From: Eumeta japonica
Lineage: Eukaryota; Arthropoda; Insecta; Lepidoptera; Psychidae
Reading direction: 5' to 3'
Assembly (NCBI GenBank): GCA_005406025.1
Contig: BGZK01001311.1
Span: forward strand, 1-64,000
Length of the DNA stretch: 64,000 nucleotides
Shown here: positions 11,824 through 23,586 of the stretch, piece by piece
How positions within the stretch are numbered: the first letter of the stretch is position 1
Layout: each line of letters starts with the position of its first letter
Translations under genes and position numbers: made by a program
The notes under the pieces: generated by a model
The model's database searches: none
What the model was told of the DNA's origin: nothing
What the model saw: only the letters and a program-made list of their open reading frames with translations

Positions 11824-13100
11824 TTAGGAGTACAAATAAGTTTCTGCCGTATTGAGAGATGGCATGGCACGAGGCTTGCGTTAGAATTCGCAGATGATAA
11901 TCCGCTTGAAAAATTAGGTTGATCATTCAAGAACAACATAAGCCTATGATATTATTAACTTCATATTAGTACCATACATTTTTTATCCAAAAATATCTAA
12001 ATTTGAGCCAAATAAGCGTCATTTGCGGAAACTTTTAATTTACTTTTTTAATTTAAAAAAATCTGCAGCTGAGGAACATCGATTGCTCCTAGAAGCATAT
12101 AATAAGGCTGCCTTGAGTGAGAGAACATGTTGTGAGTGGTTTCAAAACTTTAAAAACGGTGACTTTGACATAGAAGACCAAGATCGCAGTGGAAAGCCAA
12201 AAATTTATGAGGATGCAGAATTGGAGGAATTATTGAAAAAAGATTCGTCTCAAACACAAAAGGAATTTGCACTTACTTTAAAAGTCACTCAGCAAGCAAT
12301 CTCGCATCGTTTAAAATCATTAGGAAAGATTCATAAACACGGTGATTGGGTTCCATACGAATTAAAGACAAGAGATGTTGAACGCCAATTATGCATGAAT
12401 AAAATGCTGCTAACTAGGCACAAAAAAAAAAGTGTTTTACATTGAATCGTCACTGGTGATGAAAAGTGGATACTTAAGACAATCCAAAAAGAAGAAAATC
12501 ATGGGAACTACCTGGCCATGCATCAACATCCACAGCAAAACCGAATATTCATGGAAAAAAAGTCATGCTATGTATTTGGTGCGATCAGCTGGGTGTGGTG
12601 TATTACGAGTTGTTTAATCCAAGCGAAACAATCACTGGAACTCTATACCGGACCCAACTGATGAGATCGAGCCGAGCTTTGAAGGAAAAACGCTATTAAT
12701 ACTACTCCAGACATGACAAAAATATTCTTCTACATGATAATGCTCATCCGCATGTAGCGATTCTAGTGAAAAACTATTTGAAAACACTTGAATGGGAAGT
12801 ACAACACCACCCGCCGTATTCACTAGACATTGCGCCGTCTGACTATCATCTGGTCCGGTCAATGGCATATGCTCTGTCAGAGCAGTATTTAAATCATATG
12901 AAAATACCAAAAATTAGGTTGATTCGTGGATATCCTCAAAAGATAAGGAGTTCTTCAGACTTGGAATCCAAACGCTGCCTGAAAGATGGAAAAAGTAGTT
13001 GCTAGTGATGGGGGATACTTCATTAAAATTAAATTACTGTTCTTTCACAATAAATATTATTTTATTGATAAAAGCGGCTGAAAGTTACTTGTACTCTTAA
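11824..13100 (+). mobile_element. Full-length mariner transposon (mauritiana/cecropia-like), inactive
   Basis: The left terminal inverted repeat starts TTAGGAGTACAAATAAG at 11824. The right one reads TTAAGAGTACAAGTAAC on the minus strand, ending at 13100. Similarity runs about 29 bp with a handful of mismatches. TA flanks both sides (11822-11823 and 13101-13102), the mariner target duplication. The length, 1,277 bp, is normal for a complete mariner. The transposase gene inside is broken (separate entry). Confidence 0.85.
12002..13020 (+). pseudogene. Mariner transposase, frameshifted and stopped
   Basis: The reading starts where the ATG should be (now TTT at 12002) and continues LLIYFFNLKKSAAEEHRLL through the paired helix-turn-helix part (LKVTQQAISHRLKSLG at about residues 95-110). 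A TGA stop at 12443 interrupts VLH-IVTGDEKW. A frame change follows soon after WI. The second half then reads SWELPGHASTSTAKPNIHG, LLHDNAHPHV and LDIAPSDYHL, with another stop after ALKEKRY. The three catalytic aspartates (VTGDEKW, HDNA, PSDYH) are all still encoded, with the DD34D spacing between the last two. It matches the mariner family along its whole length, so this is a dead copy rather than a fragment. Confidence 0.85.
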
Positions 13101-13324
13101 TACATCATCTATTTGTTTCTGTTCATTACTGCCTGACAAGCAGGTATAAACAGGTAAGTTACTGGCATTCATCTGTTTACCATTTGAAATACATATCAAA
13201 ATACAATTTGATTACAAACATCATGATATGGTATTGCCTCCAATAAATTGTTCATAAAATAGTGCAGTGCAGCTGTGGTCAATATTACTTAAGGACACAT
13301 ATAGGCTGGCTCGACTAGTGCAAT

Positions 13325-13400
13325 ACCACACTCTCACAGAATACAGGAACTAAGTTTCCACTGTTGCGTTTCATCCAGTGACAGAATTCCGATGGTCAAC
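13325..13400. repeat. Short dispersed repeat, copy 2 of 2
   Basis: This is a diverged copy of the unit at 10366-10460. Text a little further on (about 13500-13620: 'aataggcacagcgg', 'gtagctcgcttgctcatttgcc') also resembles common lepidopteran repeat ends, but I cannot delimit it. Confidence 0.45.
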
Positions 13401-14649
13401 TCCCCTTCTATAACTCCACAATCTCCTTCCATCAGTCCCCTCACTACTCTATCAATCCACTCTCCATCAGATCACATTTTCCTCCATTAAATATTCAAAT
13501 ATCTAAGAACCGGCCTCTTAGGAATAGGCACAGCGGCCAATGACTCTGAGAATCTGCGGAATCGCGAGCATCTGGGCTGCAAAGATCACCTATACTCTGG
13601 TAGCTCGCTTGCTCATTTGCCCCTCAATAATGCATAAAAAAATCATGCATACTCTCTTTCATTCAACAGATATGTTATGTGTAGCTACTATACTATGTTC
13701 TCCTCTATTACACTAAATCAAACACTCAACTTTCTGTCTAACGCATATCCGCTTGCTATGATTTTTAAACTTTAAAGTTTGACATTACTATTTCATGAAC
13801 AATTTATTGCAGGCAATATATTATACCATTGTACTCGTAATTAAATTATCAATATTTCAATTTGTATTGATTGGTGAACAGATCAATGCAGTAACCTTTG
13901 TTAACTTTACCAGTTTATACCTGCTTGCCAGGTAGTCATAAACAGAAACAAGTAGGCAGTACTACCTATAGCCATGAACATATTTTAATAGATAACTGTT
14001 TCTGGATGTATTCCTTTATAAACAAAATTTGATAAAAAATATATTTCGTCCGGTAAGCACATGGGTGAAGGACTGTCTCTCTTTGGATCCTGTACTGTTA
14101 TTGTGGCACTAAAAGTGGAAGAAATATAAAAAGGTATGTTGTTATAAATCAAACAATACTGAGATGAGCAACGGAAGTTCCTGGACAACCATTTAGTAAG
14201 TCACAATATTCATGTTACTACATCGAGAAATTCATGGCTGCCAAAATTAATATTTTGAAAAAAAAAAAAATGTCCTGAATTAAAAAGCATTTACATTCAT
14301 GTTCTTGATGTGAATACCAAGTAAAAAATCTAGGTGGAAAGAAGAGATTTTCAAAGTTATTTCTAACTTTGTTATAACATTTTTATTTCCCCATTTTGAC
14401 TTGTAGTCACTGCTTGGAGAAATTGGTGTTATTCGTTTGTAGCGATCCATGTACTTCTAACCTTAGACTGTGTAAACTCCAACTCATACACAAAATCCAT
14501 TAAGAAATCTATAAGCACGACCTATCGACATTTGCTGTCATATTGATACTCTAAATAAATATATTTCATACTACACAGTTAATGTTTGCTTTACCACCAT
14601 TTCCATTAGTAATGAAGCAATATTGCATTTTATTGGCTTTCTATCTGAC
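13401..14649. other. Noncoding, CBP intron 4 near the exon
   Basis: No further CBP exon could be found on the minus strand here. The open frame at 13985-14188 has no similarity to CBP that I can see. Confidence 0.45.
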
Positions 14650-17251
14650 CTGTGCATGTGCTAAGTGTGAAGGAGCATGGTGACTGTTGGGCATTAACGT
14701 AGGCAGCTGTTTGTTGACACTGTTGATGAGCCCACCACCCAGCATACTGCTACCCATGCCGCTGTTTGTCACTATCATGTTGCCACCGACATTTGCCACG
14801 TTCATACCACCTAATAATTAATCAAAACAATTATTTCCTTATAAATTTCTAAAACAATGCTTTGCATTATAAACTTTATAATTAAAAATGATTTTAACTT
14901 TAATAAAAAATTATTAAAATTAAATTATCATAAAAACCATCATATAGAATTTTATAAAAAAGTAAGACAGATCACTGCTTTTACTCAATAATATTCGAAC
15001 ATGACACATCACTAAATTTACCTGGTATAGAACTCAGAGGCATTGATGAATGTAGTTGATTTGGATGACTTGTATTTGGCATTAACTGAGAGTGCATACC
15101 ACCCATCAGATCCTTGGATACCGATACATTTGGTGGTGATTGAAGGTTTGGACTTTTACTTCCTAAACTACCCAACCCTAAAGGATTATTGTGGCCGACA
15201 AGACCACCTTTGTTACTCTGAAAATATAAATATGGTTTCAATAAGACTAATATCTAACAAATTAGATGATAATTAGTAAAATAGACATTTGAATAATTTT
15301 CATAAGTAATAAATAGATTAAATTAATGTTTCTTTTAAAAAATATCAGCTAAGGGACATTACTATAGTTTAGTCTTACTGAGCTTTTCTACTTTTATAAA
15401 AAAATTGTAGTACTTTTTTTACATTGCATGCAATAATTGTACCAGCCACAAAATTTTTAGAACCTTGTTAAAACTTGGCATTGTAGTCAATAATTATCAA
15501 AATATAATATAATCAATGTCATTTTTCAACAATCCAAAATAAGTTGTGTAAAAGGTCAGAGATGCAATCAGTTCTCAAATTATCTCAAACTTTTAGAAAA
15601 AATTTATCAACCTTCAAAATATAATAGAAATTTAGAAATTTCAGAATTAAACTAAACATTTTCATAATGAAACTTAACATGATGAAACATTTTTAAGATT
15701 ACAATGAAACAAAGTGCTAACCTGTTGCAACAAATGATTATTAATTTGTCTCTGTATTGATACAGGATCATCACCATTAATTTGTTGTTGTGGGCCCGGG
15801 CCCAGTTGTCCCCCGGGGCCGGGCCCCTGCGCCGGAGGTTTGGGTCCTGTTACACCTGGTTGTTCACCCCAAGGACCTGCTATCAGTTCATCAGGCAAGT
15901 CCTTCTCAAGGTCGAACATATCCAGATTTGAAAACCCATCTACTGGAACAATTAAGATAGAGTACAATTAATAAATTCAATACTTAAAAATACAAAATAA
16001 AAATTATTTATACATAAAATAATACAAATCAAAATCAAACAGTTTGCACAAACCGTAGTTTCAATTAACTGGCATGTGAAATCATTATCCATTAATACAG
16101 TTAGAAAAGGTAACTCATAAAATATATGTGGGAATTTGACTTAATTACTATAATATTATTTCATTTCACTGGCTGGGAATCTTATTATTCTCATGAAAAG
16201 TCTTGTTTTAAGATTTTAGCTTCTGAAAAAATGTATAAAGACAATATATTGTTCTATCTAAAGATGCAAAAATAAAAAAATATTCACAAATTAAAAATTA
16301 TAACTATAATTGAATTTTATCTACAGCATAATAGAACTAACCATGGTTGCTGAAAAATCTTTGTGAAGAAGTAATTTCATTCAGAATCACTAAAATACGA
16401 AATTGAATATAACCCTACTCACATTTTTATAAACTAAATTTATTTCTAAACATCAACTTGCAAAACAGAATAGAATTGTTCAATTTATTTATAGGTTAGC
16501 TATCTGTCAAATACTTATGGTGGAGTAATATTTTTGTTTACACTTAAATCTGAAAAAATATTCTCTCCCTCTTTATGAGTAATATCAGCATACATATTGT
16601 CCTTAGTATAAAAACATGAATAATTAACTTATTATTTATATTACAATTATATTAATAATTTCCATTATTTTAATGTAGTCATTGATATTGAAAAAACAAA
16701 TGCACTTCTCACTGAAATAAATATATAAAATTAATATATCTAATGTTTTTGGTTATAATTCTTAAAGTATGTACCTATTTTAATGTTTGTTTATGTTTTG
16801 AATTTTTTTCCAAATAACTTTATAAAAAACAATAATTATTATCCTCAAATTAAATTAAACATAGATGTTTGAGCATAACTATTTATTATTAAACTGTTAT
16901 TATTCATTTTAATACGATTACAGTTATGTTTTATTGAATTACACTATGAACAGTGCAGTGAAGAGACAGACTTTTCAACAATTTTCAATGATAAAATTTT
17001 ATAAAAATAGTTTTATATAGTTTATTCATTAAAATACAACTCAGAAAATCCTAATGCGACGCAAAATACGTAAAGCGCATACGGATGTCGAAGTAAAGTG
17101 TCAAAAAGTGCAGAGAGCTCGTACGTATAAACTCGCCGAGTTTAAAATCGACACAAAAGTACTCACCTGCCGGGTCCGAAGGACCCTGGTAAGGGTCCCT
17201 GATCATCTTGAGGCGCTTGTTGGGCGGCTCGTCAGCATGATGATCGCCCAT
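14650..17251 (-). CDS. nej: CREB-binding protein / p300 histone acetyltransferase, N-terminal exons
   Basis: Four coding exons, in transcript order 17251-17167, 15942-15722, 15217-15022 and 14810-14650, join without a frame break into 221 codons. The start MGDHHADEPPNKRLK followed by MFDLEKDLPDEL is the conserved CBP/p300 N-terminus (vertebrate CBP has a near-identical PPNKR...DLPDEL). The rest is the usual low-complexity N-terminal region rich in Gly, Pro, Gln and Asn. The TAZ, KIX, bromodomain and acetyltransferase parts are not in the window, so the gene continues off the left end. CBP is a nuclear co-activator that acetylates histones, including H3K27, and binds CREB and many other factors. 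All acceptors are AG. The donors are gtgagt, gttagc, gtaaat and, after exon 4, gtcaga, which is weak. Exon 4 is followed by a stop two codons into the intron. Confidence 0.88.
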
Positions 17252-17900
17252 GGCTCTGTTTACTAAACTTTAGCCGTCTTGAATATTTCGGCCCGCCGAT
17301 TCAACTAACACTTTTATGTCTTATATCTTCAATAAATAACATTTTACAGCGATTTATCACCCATTAAAGAGTATATCTCCCACATCCCGATCGTCCGATG
17401 CCCCTCATACCACTCGAGGCACATATTAAAATTTTACAGTCGAGTAAATCGCCATTACAAAGCTCCGAATCGAAGAGCTACACTACACAGGCCCTCTCAC
17501 CATCTTCCCTCGGAACTAGCACAATGAATCAAAACAATATCACCAGATTTTATAACTTTATGAAACCGATCGCGCTTATAAAATACTACGATGTCACTCC
17601 ACACTTTAAAATACACATAAGTGTACAGTTTTTGATGGGATTAATTATAAAAAAACAGAAAATTTACACAGCAAATTCCGAAATTGTTCTTGATCTGTCC
17701 AGCTCAAAATGGCGGCTGTTGATGAAAACTTTTTCTACGCTTGTCAGAAAATGTCGGCCTATAAAGAGAGGCAACCCTCTGATTGGTTGAGACCGGCCAC
17801 GTGACCACCGGAAATGTCGCTTGACGCAGGGTCGGGCCGTCTTCTTGACGTCATGCGTACGAACCCGATTACTGACGAATATTTACGAATACGTATACAA
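17252..17900 (-). promoter_or_regulatory. CBP 5' leader and promoter region
   Basis: Upstream of the CBP start codon lies a region less AT-rich than its surroundings. It contains a perfect cAMP-response palindrome TGACGTCA (17846-17853), an E-box CACGTG (17798-17803) and a CCAAT box in inverse orientation (ATTGG at 17782-17786), clustered within about 75 bp and roughly 530-600 bp from the ATG. This is the likely core promoter. The transcription start is not visible. A 130-codon plus-strand open frame (17398-17790) across it is not supported as a gene. Confidence 0.5.
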
Positions 17901-18359
17901 TTAAACAATAAATAAAACTCTAATTATTAAACCAAGGAAATAAGTGAATTATATTTAATGAATATTTTCTTCTGCGTTGACAGTAACAAAAATTACAATC
18001 CTCATATAAATTAATTGCTATGCAAAATTAATGAAATAGTAATATATTTTAAAATTTCCCTCGTAAATGGGAGTGGCCACTGACAAGTTTTTGGTTAACC
18101 ATAGGTTAGAAACATCATAAAAACATTTTAAAAAAGTATATTAAATCATAGGTACGTATTTATTATTTAATTGTTTCGAACGAACTCACACCTATTTTCC
18201 AAAAGGTAGGCAATAATTAGAAATCTCTATTAAGTATGACCATTATCTATTTTGGTTACAGATGCTTAAAATGGCCATTTTTTTAATAAGCCACAAATTT
18301 CTTCCATATACGACTTTTTAGGGCCCCCTGTCGACTCTTTAGTCTCGTATTCCTAAAAG

Positions 18360-18427
<68 letters not shown>

Positions 18428-18889
18428 CTATATATTTTTCAGTCATCCTTTTTACACGACCAACTATCTCAACATACATTACTCTACTTTAATTTGCATT
18501 CTCTTTATTATCATATTTTTCTGTCGTACTAAACATTTAAAATGACATATAAGAATGGGGACAACAATTATATTACAGCCAGTTAAACAGGCTTTTCTTG
18601 AAATATTTTACCTCTCATAATAATAAGCAAAGCCCTGTTCTACATTTCCTTTTTTTAAAGTCATTTGTGAACGGATAACCTAAACCGACATTTAATGCGT
18701 TTTTTCTTTTTATTCGTTCATTTTCCTCACATCTATGTTTAGCATTCAGTTAGACTGTGGTTTCATTAACACATTATAGCTTTAAACATTTGAGATTAAA
18801 TTTATTTTATAACGTAAATACATATTTTTCTAACAGAACTGTTCATTTTACTTATTAATTTGCACGTTGGCAGCGTGGTATAAAAAATA
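17901..18889. other. Intergenic AT-rich DNA
   Basis: Apart from the TA microsatellite I see no gene or defined repeat. Confidence 0.5.
18365..18426. repeat. (TA)n microsatellite, about 31 units
   Basis: This is an uninterrupted alternating TA run, the longest simple repeat in the window. Confidence 0.95.
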
Positions 18890-19580
18890 CTTATTCGTCA
18901 GTGTATACGAAGCATTTGAAAGATAATTTCCCTGTTCTTAGATCACATTCATAGTATTGGAATTCATATAGACAACAATTTATGAACAGATATATGTACA
19001 TTATTACTATAAACTGATGGTTATTTTTCAGAAGGGTAGACAAAGACTATAAATTTCTGCATGGTACGACCTATGCATATATCTCTTGATTCACTGACAG
19101 TCATCAAACTTCTCATGCGAGCATGTCCGTTTCAGGTACTTAGAATTTGGTCATTTTTTTAAAATGCCATTCATCTGACGTGCACAGGATACTTTTTACA
19201 TATTCTATGCATGCATATTTTACCGCTTTCACTTCTTTCAATATCTCTATCAAGTTTTCCGTCATTTGTAAACAGACTACCCAAGTGTATAAATTCTTTG
19301 ACTGGATCAACTTTCTTATATATATATACATACATTGTATTCAGGCGTTCTTTTGCTTTTTTCATGCTCTATGACCTTAGTCTTGCTGACATTTACTTTC
19401 ATGCCTCTTTTTTTAACGAAATCATTAATTCTAGTTACGATCGCTTACAACAGGTAAGCCGACGACGCAAGGATTACTTGGTCGTCAGTGTACAGAAGGT
19501 ATTTGATAGACAGTTCATACTATCCCATCCTGTATTTAGTCTTGTCATTTTTTTCAGTTTTGGTAAACTGATTTGACAAA
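18890..19580 (-). mobile_element. RTE-type LINE fragments, including the RT active-site region
   Basis: On the minus strand, 19510-19200 reads YTDDQVILASSA, then VTRINDFVKKRGMKVNVSKT, then KEFIHLGSLFTNDGKLDRDI, the palm and thumb part of an RTE-type reverse transcriptase with its Y-x-D-D active site. The 3' noncoding tail seen at 9445 follows down to about 19020. Another Y-T-D-containing scrap lies at about 18895-18960. Stops interrupt every frame, so the copy is inactive. Confidence 0.75.
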
Positions 19581-19839
19581 TATTTTGCAAAAAAAATGTT
19601 TACGTCGAGTTTTTATCTGAGAAATTTTTAATTAATTTCTTTCTAAGGTAGCTTCCATTTATATTCAATACAGCGCGTTTGATTTCAATCCCGATTTTCA
19701 ATGGAACTGATCTGAATAATAGCTTACACTTAATTAGTTCACGTTCGTCATAAACCAATAGACATAATACGGACTGCGGACAAGAGTCGAGAATTAAGAT
19801 CTTTCAGTCCACTTAAGAAATTAAAATGCCAACGATTTA

Positions 19840-19925
19840 AGAATTTCTTAGTTGTCGGTGTACAAGAGGCATTCGACAGACCATAAATTCATTCTTAGTT
19901 CACACTTATACTCTTTAAATTATAT
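19840..19925 (-). mobile_element. Further scrap of RTE reverse transcriptase
   Basis: The minus strand reads ECLLYTDN, the same stretch as the active-site region at about 19505 and at 18895-18960. This is the third copy of this short segment within 1 kb, all in one orientation. Confidence 0.5.
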
Positions 19926-20027
19926 ATGCTCATAAAAAATAACTAATAATTTTACCTGAAATTAGGGAAAAAAGTGTAACATAAATTTAATTTTTGTTTG
20001 TATAACTTTTGATCGAGTAAATATATA

Positions 20028-20280
20028 AAAAAAAAAGAGTGTGTGTACTTATGTACACGCGTTAGAAGTTATACTTCTTTGGCGTATGAATAATATTTAA
20101 AATAACTCAAATGCAGTAGTAATCGACAATAAATATTAAAATCAATCAAAACGATTTTGTTTAATTGAAAATGTTTTATTAACGTAACAATATAACAATA
20201 CAGTACAAATATATAATCATTATTCATTATGTGAATGAGTCAAATACATTTAAAAAAAAAGAGTGTGTGTACTTATTATT
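20028..20280. repeat. Direct repeat 'A9-GAGTGTGTGTACTTAT'
   Basis: An A-run followed by GAGTGTGTGTACTTAT occurs at about 20030-20051 and again at about 20254-20276. The first is followed by 'gtacacgcgttagaagttatacttct', a phrase I associate with a common lepidopteran repeat. Confidence 0.5.
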
Positions 20281-20712
20281 CAATTATTTGTTAGAAAAAT
20301 AATAAGTTCGTTAGAAATATATCTATATATTATACTTACATGGTTAACCTCTAATATTTAAAAACACTTCAAATTTTCACAATTTTTCACAACACAATGT
20401 TAAAAGTTTACAAATAATGTTTATATATATAATAAATTGAACAAAAGATAATAATTATAGAAAATTAATACTTAAAATTGATTATTCATATGAATACTAT
20501 ATTTTGCAAGAACTGGGTTATGAATATAAGTACTATGTAATATATAGCATGAACACTCTGTACTATGTACTATATAGTATGAACACTCAGTATTGTAACT
20601 ATATTCAGTGTTGATATTATTTCTATTCTGTGGCTAACTTCATCATGTCGTTTGTGCGCGCGCAGCTCACAAATTCACTCTCATCCAAACGCACCAAAAG
20701 AAGTTTATCTTC

Positions 20713-20734
20713 AAAAATGACCTAGGTCATTTTT
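20713..20734. repeat. 22-bp perfect palindrome with AGGTCA half-sites
   Basis: The centre is TGACCTAGGTCA, which is two nuclear-receptor half-sites (AGGTCA) back to back with no spacer, extended by A and T runs to 22 bp of perfect symmetry. Whether it binds anything is unknown. Confidence 0.7.
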
Positions 20735-22541
20735 CGAACAGAATAGAGCAGTCGATTGTTCAAGAACATATTTTCTTCGAATATATTTACAAATTGTTTT
20801 TAAAGTACAAATTTTTTATACATGAAAAATAATTATTCCCATTTTATTTACATGGAAAATATAAATTCATGATGTTCACGACTCCTAAATTAAGAGTTCC
20901 GGTTTTCAGACATTTTTTTTTACCTTCCTGAAAGAAGGTCGATTTTTTAAATCAGCCGAATATATATCTACATAAAAAATAATCAATTGCCGTATGTATG
21001 TAAGAGCATCACTTGAGAATGCCTCAATTGATTTACTGATTCCTTTTTTATTGTTCGTAAATGTCAGAACAAGATTTTTATGAAAGAAAATAACTCTTTT
21101 CTTTTTCTCCGTCTGTCTATTTGTTTGGGTATCTTCGGAATGGGTGAATAGACCACTATGCGACTTTCACTGCAAAGTAAAGGAGCTTACTGGGCCATAT
21201 TTAGTGTACTTTTTTTATCTTGGTCATTTCTAGAGTTCCTGCGTTCAAAAAAACTTAAAAAGGGAATAGTTTTGCAGAGTTTAATCAAAAGTGGAACTGA
21301 AATACAAATAGAGAACAAGAATTGGACTCGGCACTAAATTAATACGAAATCGGGACGAGGAGCGAGATCGGAATAATAATGGAAATAGTGATCTCAGTCG
21401 ATACAAAAGACATGGGAAATCATTCTATGTTTATAAGGGCGGAGCCACGGACGTTAACTACCTACAATTAAAATGGTGAAAGATTAGTAGCTTCCTTAGC
21501 GTTCTAGTGGAGCAAATAAAGAATCCTTATAGTTTATTCGATTTCAATAAAATTTAGTATGGAGTTTGTTTGAAACCGGTGAAAGAATATTTAATATATA
21601 TATATATATATATATATTCTTTTGGTTCCGTGAGAATTAATAAGAACTTTTATAGTGTAATGAATTCCTATAAAATTAAAAATTGCTATATCTGGAAGAA
21701 AATGAAATACCTTTTTCGGGGTTTCGCAAGAATTACTAAGAATCTTTAGATTTTAATGAAATCTGTTATGGAATCAGCTGGAAGTTGAGGAAAGTATACA
21801 TGATACATTTTTTAGGGACCCGTAGTTAATACTACGAATGTTTATAGTTTTACCAATTTCGCTGATGTTGTACATTTTTTTTATTATCACAGTGAAAGGA
21901 TTTATAGTCGTTTCATGATTCCGTGATTGTGTACCGTGAGATTAATAATTTATTTTATAATTTGATTGATTGCAAGAAAACTTTATATGAAGATAGCTAA
22001 TTTAAACTAAGGAAAAGTATGTTAGTTAAATTGTTTTGGGATTCCACGAGTAAGTGTTTAATGAAATTCAATAATAATCATTAAAATCCGACCAATTTCG
22101 ATGCAATTTGCAATTATACGTATTAATATTAAGTAAGCCATAGCGATGTCACACACTGTTTGACAGCTTTACGGATGTCAAATCAATCACTTTGCCCTGA
22201 TTACTATAAAACATCTAAAGTCTGCATGCAAAGATTTTAATGTCTTTATTAATTTATAAATTACACTACATATGAACAGGCGCAAATAATTATTTTCCTA
22301 CATATCATAAATTTTTACGGTTTTATGAAACTGTACAAAAACCTTTGTTACTTGACAAAAAATGTTTATTATATTTACAAGAAATATATCAGAAGTGAAT
22401 ATATCATAATAAATAATAAGCTTGCTTTACATATCCTTTATCCGTTGAAGAGACATTCATCAAATTTCGATAAACATTAAAATTCATTGAAGCTTTAAAG
22501 TATAGAGAAGTACATAAAATTACGGTTTAAGATCAGTGATT

Positions 22542-22950
22542 AGGGAAGGTCCATAAACCATGTGGTCATATTTTAGTCTCTCTAGGACTCCTCCCTCCCC
22601 CCATGTGGCCTCACGTAGCCTTTTCTATGACCCCAACCCAATGGAACGTGGTTTTTTTTCACGATACATTAATTTATTTATAAAATAAAATAATTAATAA
22701 TAAATTAATTTATTAACAGTTTATTTTTTTTCAAATAATGTATTTAATTATTTGATTCCTCTTGTTAAATTAACATCGGGAGGAGGGGGGGGGGGTCACT
22801 CAAATTATCTTATTCAACAAAATTTTCATCTGAAGAAAACCACGTAGCTTTGCTCTCGACTCCCTCCCCCCTATTACGTGCCTCAGCGTAGCGCTTAAGC
22901 TTATCCCTCCCCCCCCTTGGTCGAGCTACGTAGTTTATGGACGCTCCCTT
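22542..22950. mobile_element. MITE-like element with inverted ends and C/G-runs
   Basis: The left end AGGGAAGGTCCATAAAC (22542) matches the reverse complement of the right end (AGGGAGCGTCCATAAACTAC ending at 22950). Beyond this the left continues 'atgtgg' and the right 'tacgtag'. The interior carries strand-biased C and G runs (for example 'ctccctcccccc' at about 22590 and 'gaggaggggggggggg' at about 22780), typical of the widespread animal MITEs with 'gtccataaa' ends. Flanking TTA/TTAA-like bases suggest a target duplication but are not clear. No protein is encoded. Confidence 0.6.
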
Positions 22951-23586
22951 AACTGCTCTGTCGTGTTCCAGCACATAGTGAAAAGTTGATAAAACAGGTT
23001 TACTATGAATTCTTGGTCGCTCACCAGCTTTTCTGACTAAACTTAGCGATTTTCCTAGATTTTATAATTTTCAATGTTTTAATTTTTTTTACTTATTTTA
23101 TTTACATTTTCATCATCATTCAAATATTCAATACAGAACGAGACGAGACAAGGAATCACTAGAAGAATTTAGGTTTGAATAGGGAACAAGACGAAAATGT
23201 GATTAAACATTAAAAGAAACTTAAATTTAGAGCAGGACGAGGGTCGGGATTATACTTGAAAAAGAAATAACTCGATATTAAAGATAAGGAAATTTATTTT
23301 ATGCAAAAAATGTGCAACTATTTCTCAAAAAGATGGCCAAAAGTCACAGTTCTGCATTTGGTATAGTCTTTTAAAAACATAGAGATATCTAAATATTTCG
23401 AGTCATCATATAAAACTTTGAGAATAACCGATTCTGCTATTACTAGCTATTAATAACTTACTGATTATCAATGGATTATCTATAACATAACATTATATAA
23501 ACAAGAGTTTTAGGGTTGTCATCTTTCTTTACAAAAATGAAAATATATCTGATTTTAAAGAAGGTAAATAATGAGAACAATTTAAA

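Larger units (their letters stand above)
19926..22541. other. Intergenic DNA with repeat scraps
   Basis: This stretch holds the direct repeat and palindrome listed separately, a purine-rich dispersed repeat fragment at about 21290-21470 ('aattggactcggcac', 'gggacgaggagcgagatcgg', 'gatacaaaag'), and a short TA run at about 21594-21617. No gene is supported. Confidence 0.5.

Noticed and set aside
17398..17790. 130-codon plus-strand open frame upstream of CBP
   Set aside because: It overlaps the CBP leader and promoter, has no recognisable motif, and its codons look like translated regulatory DNA.
19140..19576. Plus-strand open frames of 75-121 codons
   Set aside because: They are antisense shadows of the RTE reverse-transcriptase relic on the minus strand.
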